This document shows, in pieces, positions 1-7,293 of a stretch of DNA of 10,336 bases. The notes beneath the pieces were generated by a model that saw nothing but the letters and a program-made list of their open reading frames with translations, ran no database searches and was not told the origin of the DNA. A program made the position numbers and the translations under genes. The DNA lies in the NCBI GenBank assembly GCA_003024985.2, contig PXIH01S0026587.1; one strand, written 5' to 3'. This DNA comes from Euperipatoides rowelli. Lineage: Eukaryota > Onychophora > Udeonychophora > Euonychophora > Peripatopsidae. How positions within the stretch are numbered: position 1 is the first letter of the stretch; every line of letters starts with the position of its first letter.

Positions 1-482
1 TATACTATAAGATATTTTATTTCTAGATAAATGGAAAATTTTATTTAGTGACAATAAAAAGAAAATATTCAATTTTACAATTATTGGTGCCTAGACAAGT
101 CCTACTTTCTATCTTTATTTTGAAACTAGATTATTAAACTTCTTTTTTTTTCTTCACTAGACTAATGTAAAAACTTCTAAAGTCTGGTGAAGTTGAAAAT
201 TTAATTGACAGAAGATAAAAGAAAATGTAAAACTAGTAAACTACATTATCAGATGTTACAAGATAAAAGAATTTAAAGCTAGTAGCAAATTTTAATGAGT
301 ATATTTTCACACAAATACAGACTAAATATTACCAAAAAAATGGACTATATATTTTTTGTCAGGTACAATATATTTTATTTAATTTTAGTCCCACCTGTGA
401 CAAAGATGCCTGTTGGCATACAAATATTTTGAATGCATTGATCACTACAATCCAAGCCCATGATGTCATTAGAAGTATATAA
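1..482. other. AT-rich spacer, no gene recognised
   Basis: Stop codons are dense in all frames and no protein motif, RNA gene or clear repeat boundary is visible. The stretch is A/T-rich with short homopolymers. It ends against the inverted-repeat element that starts at about 490. Confidence 0.6.
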
Positions 483-489
483 AAACTGG

Positions 490-731
490 AAGGTCTAAGT
501 CCCATTTTACAGCGTTGTTAACATTCGCGCATATATTTTCATCATTACGTCAAAATTATCAAAATCGATCAAAAACTATTATTTCACCTTTAGATTATCA
601 TAGGGTTGGGACAGTGGATTTTACATGTAGTTGGAGTTAGGGTTCAGTATAATGGTAAGGTTAGGACTGTAAATAAAAAAAATATGACTGTTATCCATCT
701 TGATTATGTGAATAAATGGGACTTAGGCCTT
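490..731. mobile_element. MITE-like inverted-repeat element, copy 1
   Basis: The ends are inverted repeats: AGGTCTAAGTCCCATTT at 491-507 and its complement with one mismatch at 714-730. With looser matching the pairing extends to 483-507 against 714-738. Measured from GG to CC (492-729) the element is 238 bp. There is no coding capacity. The interior holds CACCTTTAGATTATC near 588 and degenerate telomere-like words (AGGGTTGGG, GTTAGGGTTCAG, GGTAAGGTTAGG) at 601-664. The same interior and the same length recur at 7048-7285, so the two belong to one family. No target-site duplication is evident at this copy, so the exact ends are uncertain. Small non-autonomous DNA transposons have this architecture; the superfamily is inferred only from copy 2. 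Confidence 0.7.
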
Positions 732-955
732 AGAGTTTCTAAGCACTCGTGATGTCACTGATCATTTTGTTATATAAATCATTTTTCATTATTTAAAAAA
801 CAGTTAATTGCTTGTTGAAGCTTTAAGTGATTGTGTCTTTAATCACAAAATTAAACTGCTATCCAAAATTGTTTTTAAATTTTGATCCCCAAATCCCAAA
901 ATTGAAAATGTTATCTGAGATTGCACTTCCTAACCTGCATGTATAATTGTACTGT

Positions 956-980
956 ATCGATAGTCCATAACATCGATAGT
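956..980. repeat. Direct repeat of ATCGATAGT, 16 bp apart
   Basis: The nonamer ATCGATAGT occurs at 956-964 and again at 972-980. Each contains the palindrome ATCGAT. This could be a chance duplication or a remnant of a protein-binding pair; no gene lies nearby to support a regulatory role. Confidence 0.5.
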
Positions 981-1014
981 ATAAACAAAGTAGATTTAGA
1001 ATCTCACGTTTATT

Positions 1015-1036
1015 ATGCACGCATGCATGCATGCAC
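1015..1036. repeat. GCAT microsatellite flanked by a short direct repeat
   Basis: A run of alternating ATGC/GCAT units covers 22 bp. It lies between two copies of CACGTTTAT, at 1006-1014 and 1034-1042. The run is self-complementary, so it could have arisen by slippage or by duplication of the flanking word. Confidence 0.75.
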
Positions 1037-1085
1037 GTTTATATATTGAGTTAGAACTCTATAACTTTAATGTTGTGATGAAAAC

Positions 1086-1181
1086 NCGCTTATGAATGCN
1101 AAGTCAGCATTCCAGTTNGTATTTGTTTTNATCCATTAAACTACCTTCTAGTTTAACCTGTATCGTTTCCCTTACTTAAGN
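1086..1181. other. Cluster of five ambiguous bases
   Basis: Single N calls lie at 1086, 1100, 1118, 1130 and 1181 and nowhere else in the window. They are isolated, not a run of gap filler, so the consensus was uncertain here. Collapsed or polymorphic repeat copies would explain this. The stretch lies just upstream of the first gag fragment and may include its 5' LTR or leader. Confidence 0.85.
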
Positions 1182-1281
1182 CACAACAGGAGAAAATGAA
1201 CGAGCGTTTATTTTTTTTAAAAAAAAAAGTCAGCCGGCAGCCTGTTAATAATTATTTCTATATGATAGTTGAATTATCACT

Positions 1282-1600
1282 ATGGCTAAGTTTGAGTCAT
1301 TCGACCCTAAAAGGAATAATTGGACAAGATATTGCCAACAATTAAAATTCTTTTTGGAGGCAAATCAAGTAAAATAAGATTTAAAACTCCCTACAATATT
1401 AACTTTAATGGGGACTTCTACCTTCAACCTATATTGCGATCTTATAGCGCCAGATTCACTGGAGTTCAAGCCACTAAATGAATTATTTAAAATACTGGGT
1501 GAACATTTCAATCCCAAAACGATTGCCAGAACGTTGTAAGCATTGATATTTTGAAGCCGGCAATGTAGCTGATGCAATAACTGGCTTGTCAATAAACAGA
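1282..1600 (+). pseudogene. gag: Gag fragment of a Mag-type Gypsy element (first copy), broken
   Basis: From the ATG at 1282 a frame runs to a TAA at 1537-1539, interrupted by one in-frame TAA at 1375-1377. It reads as the N-terminal part of a Ty3/Gypsy Gag of the K02A2.6/Mag type: an FDP near residue 7, a tryptophan/tyrosine pair, QLKFFLEAN near residue 20, then YCDLIAP and HFNPK. After a frame change between about 1530 and 1553 the homology continues in frame 2 as EAGNVADAITGL (1553-1588). It then fades; no zinc knuckle or pol follows. The block from FFLEAN to NPK can be aligned with the second gag at 2562, but the two are well diverged, so they come from different elements or old subfamilies. 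Gag would have formed the particle that packages element RNA. This piece cannot encode a complete protein. Confidence 0.8.
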
Positions 1601-1683
1601 TTTATACTTACACTATACTTATTGTGTACTTCTTGAAAGTCTAGATATAACAGTCATGGTCTCTGGAAGTTGGGTATACGGTC

Positions 1684-1735
1684 CAGTGACATAGCTAGAT
1701 AATTTTAATTTGGGAAAGGGGGGGGGGTGAGAAAT
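1684..1735. repeat. G10 tract in a repeated context
   Basis: CAGTGACATAGCTAG is followed by TTTAATTTGGG and a run of ten G at 1719-1728. A similar AATTTGA-G11-TGTTGG context lies at 6181-6204. GAAATTTCCCA also occurs downstream of both G runs, at about 1738 and 6269, each time followed by a diverged ACAATTA..AACCTA segment. This suggests two copies of one degenerate dispersed repeat, one on each side of the fuller Gypsy element. The GTGACATAGCTAG word resembles ends of some invertebrate DNA transposons, but no complete element can be drawn. Confidence 0.4.
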
Positions 1736-1754
1736 TAGAAATTTCCCAACTATG

Positions 1755-2223
1755 ACCCCTCAAATTCCAAATTCACAATTATTAAAATAATGTTAACCTA
1801 GAATAGACAGTGCCACCACAACTTTGAGCAAGAAACATCTGCTGGGTGACCGGGTCCCTGAATCTGATCTTCAGATCATTGTTACTATTGAAATAATCTA
1901 ACCTTTCCCCGGATACATCTGAAATCTGTTGCAACTATCAAATTCTTAATTAACATCTAAAAAAAAAAAGCTTATCAAAATAATGGTCTAACTACAGTAT
2001 ACCCACTTAGAATTTTGCGACTACAGCCCTGTAGGCGACTGAATTTGATTTTCAGATCATTGTTAGTATTGAAATAATCTAACCTAGAATATACAGTGCT
2101 ACCACAAGTTAGAGCAACAAACAAGAAACAGCTGCTGGGTGGCCGGGTCCCTGAATCTGATCTTCAGATCATTGTTAGTATTGAAATAATCTAACCTAGA
2201 ATAGACAGTGGCACCACAACTTA
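1755..2223. repeat. Degenerate tandem array, about 112 bp period
   Basis: A unit containing GAATAGACAGTG.CACCACAA, then CTGCTGGGTG.CCGGGTCC, then CTTCAGATCATTGTTA and GAAATAATCTAACCTA is present several times. The clearest pair is 2041-2107 against 2153-2219, exactly 112 bp apart with few mismatches. A further near-complete unit is 1801-1904. Weaker matches precede it (about 1755-1800) and fill 1914-2040. The final unit is cut off after CACCACAACTTA at 2223, where the hairpin and the presumed LTR begin. No coding function is visible. Confidence 0.8.
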
Positions 2224-2225
2224 CA

Positions 2226-2278
2226 GCTGTTGTTATCAATATTTATTGTTAACCACAATAAAAATTGATAACAACAGC
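2226..2278. repeat. Strong hairpin, 24 bp arms
   Basis: The arms at 2226-2249 and 2255-2278 are complementary at 23 of 24 positions, with a 5-base loop (TAACC, 2250-2254). The arm contains TGTTGTTATCAAT. The hairpin lies exactly where the last tandem-repeat unit stops. Its TGTTG is a plausible start of the Gypsy LTR, so it may be the LTR's 5' end. Alternatively it is a tiny insertion of its own. Confidence 0.9.
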
Positions 2279-2486
2279 ATCACTATTACTTTCAAATAGG
2301 CTCGTGTTTTAACTAGCCTGTAGCATTATTTAACTTAGAAAAGAATCTTGACTTCTTTACCAGAATCTGTAGTATAAAGACCATATTTTGGGTCTCTCTT
2401 ATTTTGTATTCCTTTTTACCTCCCAGTAAATAATTATAAGTTATACAGTTTTCGACTGTGTTTCTTGCTGGATATATACCAAAAAT
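2228..2486 (+). repeat. Probable 5' LTR of the Gypsy element
   Basis: This segment lies between the truncated tandem array and the primer binding site, where a 5' LTR must be. Its left end TGTTGTTATC fits the usual TG start. It holds a TATA-like TATAAAG at about 2373-2379, and AGTAAATAATTATAA near 2427 could serve 3'-end formation. The right end before the primer site (near 2480) is not exact. Without a matching 3' LTR the limits are inferred from context only. Confidence 0.45.
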
Positions 2487-2496
2487 TGGCGACGAG
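2487..2496 (+). promoter_or_regulatory. Primer binding site, tRNA-Ser type
   Basis: TGGCGACGAG lies 66 bp upstream of the gag ATG. TGGCGAC is the complement of a tRNA 3' end reading GTCGCCA, as found in many serine tRNAs. Mag-type elements characteristically carry such a site. It would prime minus-strand DNA synthesis. Identity to a particular tRNA cannot be checked here. Confidence 0.65.
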
Positions 2497-2561
2497 ATAA
2501 AAAATAAATACTTTTTTTTTTAAAAAAAAGTCCCTTTTCTCTTATGCTAGAATAAATAAAA

Positions 2562-3195
2562 ATGGATTTCAAAATCGGAAACTTCGATCCTACTTGTTTG
2601 AGTTGGGAGTGATATTCAGAACAACTTATTTTTTTCCTAGAAGCTAATAAAGTAGAAGGAAAACTTAAATTTGCAATATTCTGTTATTGGCAATGAAGTT
2701 TTTAATCTGCTTTGTGATCTTATTGCGCCAGCAACACCAGGTGAAAAATCTGCAAATGAAATATTATCGTTCTTTGAGCAGCATTACAACCCCAAGCCTA
2801 TGTTTAGAATCGAACGGTTCAAATTAAGAGAAAGGCTACCGCTAGACTATGAAACATCAGCAGAGTATGCAGATCAAATCAGAAAAATTGCTGTTAATTG
2901 TGAACTGAACGGAAAGTTAAATTTTACACTTTCAGAACAGTTTATACATTGTTTAAAAGACTTTTCAATTAAAAAAAGACTCATAATGGAAGAGCAATGT
3001 AGACTTTGCCGATTTGATTAAACTAGCCACAACAGCGGAGATCTCATCACAAGATTTGCAAAAGCTGTAAAACAAAACTAAAGATAAGAAATCCATGTAA
3101 GCATTTTAGGGCGCTTTACACCTGTCAAACGTTTGTAAATATAGAAACACAATTTGCAATTATTGTAAAAAAAAGGCCACATAAAACCAATTTGC
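2562..3195 (+). pseudogene. gag: Gag of the fuller Gypsy element, broken
   Basis: The ATG at 2562 opens frame 3 with an FDP and IFFLEANKVE, interrupted by a TGA at 2610-2612. Near 2680 the frame changes, and 2674-3021 reads on in frame 1 through LLCDLIAP, HYNPKP and IERFKLRERLP. That is the standard Mag-type Gag core, followed by a helical stretch (DQIRKIAVNCEL). Near 2998 it shifts to frame 2, which ends at 3068-3070. The nucleocapsid part is in pieces: CKYRNTICNYC lies in one frame up to 3166, and the GH..C half of a CX2CX4HX4C zinc knuckle lies in frame 1 after an A8 run (3167-3174). The homopolymer is the likely site of a one-base loss. An upstream first knuckle is too decayed to call. 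Gag would have coated and packaged the element RNA. Confidence 0.88.
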
Positions 3196-3642
3196 CATCT
3201 AATAGCACCTAATATTTCTCAAGACAAAAGAAAACATAAAATTATCATTGCTGATGAAATTTTACAGGATTCGGAAATGATTATTCATAGCCATGAAACT
3301 AATAATGAAGTAATAAGCGCACAGCCGATAATGTTAAAAGTTTTTATTGATGAGAAAAATTGTGACTTCGAGTTGGATACCGATGCTTCTGTAAATATAA
3401 TGCCTTTAAGTATATTTAAAGAGAACTGGCCTAACCGAAAGCTGGACTGCACCAAGGTAACATTGAGAGCTTTTGATCATGTTATCAAGCCTCTTGGAAC
3501 TTGCAAAGTTACAGTCAAATGTAATAACAAAATATCCAGTAATTTAGAACTCTTTGTAACAAAAAGTGGTGTCGCTTCACTTTTAGGACGCTTGTAGCTA
3601 CACGCTCTTGGCTTCTCATCTGAATTATTCAAAGATATCCAT
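3169..3642 (+). pseudogene. pol: Retropepsin-like aspartic protease region of pol, broken
   Basis: Frame 1 is open from 3169 to a TAG at 3595-3597 and reads from the last zinc-knuckle residues into protease. VFIDEKNCDFELDTDAS holds the active-site region. Retropepsins have D-T/S-G-A here; the catalytic Asp is kept (3376-3378), but the glycine codon reads GAT (Asp, 3382-3384). The flap and hydrophobic strands follow, then SLLGRL (about 3577-3594), corresponding to the family's conserved L-L-G motif near the C terminus. The TAG sits where related elements have a tryptophan two residues after LGR. The enzyme would have cleaved the Gag-Pol polyprotein. The ATG at 3277 is an internal methionine, not the gene start, because homologous sequence lies upstream in the same frame. 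Confidence 0.85.
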
Positions 3643-4435
3643 ATGATTGACATATCGCAAGAAAAATTGAAAGAAATACTTTCACAATTTAAACAATTAT
3701 TTGACAAAGAGTTAGGCAACATTAAGAACTTTGAAGCAAAACTTTATTTAAAAAAGAACAGCATCCCTAAGTTTTGCAAACACAGGAATGCTCCTTTTGC
3801 TCATTTACTAGCCATTGAAGCTGAATTAAAATAATTACAAGAGAAAGGTATAATTAGCCCAATTAAATTCTCCAGATGGGCCACACCAATTGTTCCTATT
3901 TTAAAGAAAAACAGAACTTTGAGAATATGCGTGGATTACAAACTAGGATTAAACAAATATTTAAATGTGGATCAATATCTGCTCCCCCATAATTGATCAC
4001 ATTTTACCTAAACTATCTAAAGGGAAATTATTTTCTAAGCTAGACATGGCGCAGACTTATCAGCAGGTAAAAATAGATAGAACATCAGCTGAACTATTAA
4101 CCATTATTATGCATTTGAGATTATTTGAAGTTTACCGGCTACCATTTGCCATTTCATCAGCTCCTGCCATCTTTCAAAGTTTAATGGATAACTTATTAAA
4201 AAAGCAAAACAACATAGTTTTTTTTTACCTGGACAATGTTTTAATAGCTAGCCCGAATATTTCTACACACTTTGAGAATATTAAAAATATTTTAAAAATC
4301 TTATTAGAAAATGGCATACATCTAAACTTGGACAAATGCTAATTTCTAAAAGCTCAAGTAGAGTATCTAGGTCATATAGTGAATGAGCAAGGGACAAAAC
4401 CCAATCCAGCTAAATTAACTTCTGATCAAGTCTGA
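3643..4435 (+). pseudogene. pol: Reverse transcriptase region of pol, broken
   Basis: Frame 1 continues through a linker and the RT fingers. A TAA at 3832-3834 interrupts it, and RWATPIVPILKKN and RICVDYKLGLN follow. Near 3984-3988 (a C5 run) the frame changes to frame 2, which reads FSKLDMAQTYQQ (first catalytic Asp at 4043-4045), RLPFAISSAPAIFQ and YLDNVL at 4226-4243. RTs have Y-x-D-D in that last motif; the second Asp is Asn here (AAT, 4235-4237), which should abolish catalysis. After a TAA at 4340-4342, FLKAQVEYLGH (thumb start) follows, ending at a TGA at 4433-4435. The family's next 60-80 residues, connecting to RNase H, are missing. The polymerase would have copied element RNA into DNA. 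Confidence 0.92.
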
Positions 4436-4437
4436 CT

Positions 4438-4922
4438 CATTACAATCCATGCAAACCCCTCATTCTACCGGCAGACGCTTCACCGTACGGTGTAGGTGCA
4501 ATATTATCGTATCGCTTCCCAGATAACACCGAAAAACTGTCATGTTTGCCTCAGATCGCTGACTGCTACGGAAATAAATTATTCTCAGCTTGATATAGAA
4601 GCTTTAAGCATAATTTTTGCTATAAAAAAATTCCACAAGTACATTTTTGATAGAAAATTCATCTTGTACACCGACCACAAACCATTAACAAACATAATTA
4701 ACTGCGATAAAAAAGTGTCAACACTCGCTGCATCTCGTCTCAAACGTTGGGCACTTATTCTTGCGGGGTATACATTTGACATTAAATACAAACCGTCAAA
4801 GGAGCATACAAATACCGATGCCTTGTCACGTCTTCCCATACATGATAAACCAACTACCGAAGAAAATGTTGACAATGTTTTCTTTTTACAGGAGGATACA
4901 CGTCATTTCCTAGCAGACCAAA
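4438..4922 (+). pseudogene. pol: RNase H region of pol, frameshifted
   Basis: Frame 1 from 4438 reads PADASPYGVGAIL, the first RNase H strand, then drifts out of homology near 4550. Frame 2 takes over with RSLTATEINYSQLDIEAL, LYTDHKPL, ASRLKRWALIL and HTNTDALSRLP. All four catalytic acids of the family can be found: Asp 4474-4476, Glu 4598-4600, Asp 4673-4675 and Asp 4817-4819, but they lie in two frames. The module would have digested RNA from the RNA-DNA hybrid. Frame 2 runs to a TGA at 4931-4933; integrase homology has moved to frame 3 by 4923. This is one of the better preserved stretches of the element. Confidence 0.9.
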
Positions 4923-5991
4923 TTGGATCCTGAACTAATTAAAGTATTAAATTTCCTAAAAAATGGATGGCCAAAAATAAAGAATAAAAACAATAAGTCA
5001 CTATCAGATTGGATCACAAAAAATGATCAGCTTGTCATACAGGAAGACTGCTTATTAGGGGGGCTCAGAGTGGTCATTACGAGTAAAATGAAGCCATCAG
5101 TGCTATGTTGGTGGCCAAATATAGATAAACAGATTGAAACAAAAGCTAAGTCTTGTCGGACCTGCCAATTACTGCAAAATGACCCACCCCAAGGTTACCC
5201 TACATCCTTGGATTCAACCTACAGGACCTTGGACCCGCATACATACTGACTTAATGTGGCCTTATAAAAACATAATATTTAAAGTGACTGTGGATTGTGT
5301 TTTGAAGTGGCCTGAAATTCAAGCCCTTCCTAAAGCTGATTCAAAATCAATTATGCTAACCCTAGAGAGTACTTTGTCAGATTCGGCTAACCGGAACAAA
5401 CATATAGTGTCCGACAATGGTACACCCTTCACCTCTATCGAGTTTGAGCAATTCTGCAAAAACAGAGGAATATTACACCCAAATCAGCTCCTTTTCACCC
5501 TGCCAGTAATTAATGGCCAAGCGGAGAGATTTGTTGACATAGAAAAAAGGCTCTTAAAGAAAGTAGACCTTATTAAATACTCTGAATGGCAAATAAATAT
5601 CAATGAATTACTGTTCAAATACCGGTGTACACCATATGCAACTCTTAAACTGTCTCCTGCAGAAATGCTTTTTGGACACCAACTTAGAGGCCGACTGCAA
5701 AAGGTAAAACCACTGCCTATTATTCCTCCAATTGCTTTCAAAAGAAAGTATAAATTAGGACAGAGTATACTAGCACGTTCCTACGGTAAGCACCATAAAA
5801 CCAGGTGAGTAGAAGGTAACATTAAAACAATTCTATCACCAGTCACCTTTAAAATTATTTTGAAGGACAGACGAGAGATCAAAAGACATTTAATCAACTA
5901 CGACTGTCATACCTCTCAACCACTGCTCAGGCACCTATCACACAAACTGACATCTCTATCCTGGTCTTCAGAAGTCAACAGGCCATTATGA
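4923..5991 (+). pseudogene. pol: Integrase region of pol with C-terminal module, broken
   Basis: Frame 3 from 4923 reads DPELIKVLNFLKNGWP, then CLLGGLRVVI. About 25 residues carrying the two zinc-binding histidines of the HHCC domain are then absent at about 5102, while CWWP and the cysteine pair CRTC (5154-5165) remain. Near 5182-5195 the frame changes to frame 1. The catalytic core follows: HTDL (Asp 5248-5250), VSDNGTPF (Asp 5413-5415) and NGQAERF (Glu 5524-5526). The Asp-Glu spacing is 36, not 35, residues because a segment at about 5479-5512 is read out of frame. YRCTPYATLKLSPAEMLFG closes the core. A TGA at 5806-5808 stands where relatives have tryptophan. Beyond it the same frame reads the C-terminal beta-barrel tail (VEGNIKTILSPVTF, IKRHLINY) to a stop at 5989-5991. 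Integrase would have inserted element DNA. Confidence 0.92.
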
Positions 5992-6053
5992 TTTCTGAAA
6001 GTGCGTATGCTATTCATGTTTCTCAAATGTTGACAAATATAAGTTTAAAAATT

Positions 6054-6061
6054 GTGGGAGG
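6054..6061 (+). promoter_or_regulatory. Candidate polypurine tract
   Basis: GTGGGAGG (seven of eight purines) lies 62 bp after the last pol stop, about where LTR elements keep the plus-strand primer next to the 3' LTR. The following sequence does not match the presumed 5' LTR, so this call rests on position and composition only. Confidence 0.25.
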
Positions 6062-7039
6062 CCTTTATTTTTATTGGACCTGTATAACTTTAAGATTATA
6101 GGAGTAATAGTTCCAACTCCACTTTTTGTTTCCGAAAGCCATATCTCTATTCCAACAATAAGAATTTATATACTGAACACAATTTGAAGGGGGGGGGGGT
6201 GTTGGAGCAGGGTTGATTTCTATTTTCTGATCATTTTAAAGATTTCAGAAACTTTTTTAATTATTTATGAAATTTCCCATTTACAATTAACCTAAAATCA
6301 AAAGTTTTCTAATTAAAAAAAAAAACTAATATTAAACCATTCTAATAATAGAGGATATCATTATTTCAATTCTTTCAGGTATTTTTTTTTTCAAAAAAGG
6401 ATAATGAAGCAAGAGATAAGAAAAGTTTATTTGAAAAGGTCATCAAAGAAATAAATGTGCCTAAATACATTTTTTATCATATATAATTATATTTAATTAA
6501 AAACTATTTTTGTTCCTAGTTTTAACCCAGTTTCTTCTTATGTGGTAGTTTAATAGATGAAATACTGACTTCTAAGCTTGCAAACTTGAGATTAAATTTC
6601 AAGGACAGAAATTTGATGTACTAATCTTTAAATAGATACAAATAAAATTTATATTTCTCTCTAATCATTCTCATAAAGGTCAGCACTGTTCCTAGATAAA
6701 GTTCACCAAGACAAACTTTATCAAGGATGTAAATCTGTAATTACCATTTAGGGAAAAACAGAAAGTTAAAATGAGGTACAATATTAAGGCATGTTAAATT
6801 TAATAAAGAAACCAATATTGCTTTCTTAATAAGTCATTTAACCCTTTATTGATTATAATAATTGGATTGTTATGACTATGATCAAACGTTGGACGACCAT
6901 TTATAATAAGTAGTGAATTTACAGGCTATGGTGGTTCCTAAAAGTTTCTTGAATTGGCTAGTTCAGCAGCAAAGATAATCCCCTTATTTTAGAGTCATGA
7001 CAGTGGTGAGGTGTCACGAAGATTTGATTTATATGCTTA
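6062..7039. other. AT-rich spacer, no gene and no 3' LTR recognised
   Basis: No supported coding frame is seen. A G11 run at 6189-6199 shares its context with the G10 run at 1719, and GAAATTTCCCA (6269-6279) shares its context with 1738. The rest is A/T-rich with short homopolymers. A degraded 3' LTR could be hidden here, but nothing matches 2228-2486 by eye. Confidence 0.5.
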
Positions 7040-7293
7040 AAATTATGAGTCAGATTCCATTATATGCCCACCAATATGGCTGATGAACATAAATTAAAAT
7101 TGACAAAATCATTGCTCAGCAAAAGATTATTTTCACCTCTAGATTATTCTAGGGTTCAGGGTTACGGTAAGAAAATATACTAAAATTGGCGGAGAAAAAA
7201 TACTAATTCCACAAGCTACTACATTTTAGTTGTCACATGGTTCATAATGTTAATTATGTTGCTGAGTAGATAAAGGAATCTGACCAAATTATG
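7040..7293. mobile_element. MITE-like inverted-repeat element, copy 2, with target duplication
   Basis: The core element is 7048-7285, 238 bp. Its ends are AGTCAGATTCC (7048-7058) and GGAATCTGACC (7275-7285), complementary except at the outermost base, with loose pairing a few bases further in. An 8-bp direct repeat AAATTATG flanks it at 7040-7047 and 7286-7293 (nine bases match if the next A is counted). The interior shares CACCT.TAGATTAT and the telomere-like AGGGTTCAGGGTTACGGTAAG (7153-7173) with copy 1 at 492-729, which has the same length. There is no coding capacity. An 8-bp duplication is typical of the hAT superfamily (9 bp would suggest Mutator-like), so mobilisation by such a transposase is an inference. 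Confidence 0.8.

Larger units (their letters stand above)
732..1085. other. AT-rich spacer, no gene recognised
   Basis: No coding frame is supported. The only structure seen is a doubled ATCGATAGT word (956-964 and 972-980) and the GCAT microsatellite at 1015-1036, annotated separately. Confidence 0.55.
2228..6061 (+). mobile_element. Degenerate Ty3/Gypsy (Mag/K02A2.6-like) LTR retrotransposon
   Basis: The order is probable 5' LTR, primer binding site, gag, protease, reverse transcriptase, RNase H, integrase, which is the Ty3/Gypsy order; the Gag and integrase styles fit the Mag type. Such elements copy themselves through RNA into the host genome. This copy is inactive. In-frame stops are seen at 2610, 3595, 3832, 4340 and 5806. 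Frame changes lie near 2680, 2998, 3070-3165, 3170, 3986, 4435, 4550, 4920 and 5190, with a compensated pair at 5479-5512. Two deletions remove domain parts, at about 4433 and 5102. No envelope-like gene is seen. The right boundary is set only by a purine-rich candidate at 6054-6061, because no second LTR was found. Confidence 0.85.

Noticed and set aside
601-664. True interstitial telomeric repeat
   Set aside because: The words are irregular and not tandem, and the same core recurs in the second 238-bp element, so they belong to that family.
2041-2223. CRISPR-like direct repeats
   Set aside because: The whole 112-bp unit repeats, with no unique spacers, in a eukaryotic retroelement context.
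3477-5741. Minus-strand open frames opposite pol
   Set aside because: They are shadows of the plus-strand protease, RNase H and integrase regions, which carry the recognisable motifs.
5992-6060. Envelope-like third gene downstream of pol
   Set aside because: There is no open frame of useful length, signal peptide or membrane segment between the last pol stop and the purine tract.
6054-6400. 3' LTR immediately after the candidate polypurine tract
   Set aside because: The sequence after 6061 could not be matched to 2228-2486 by eye, so no LTR pair is claimed.
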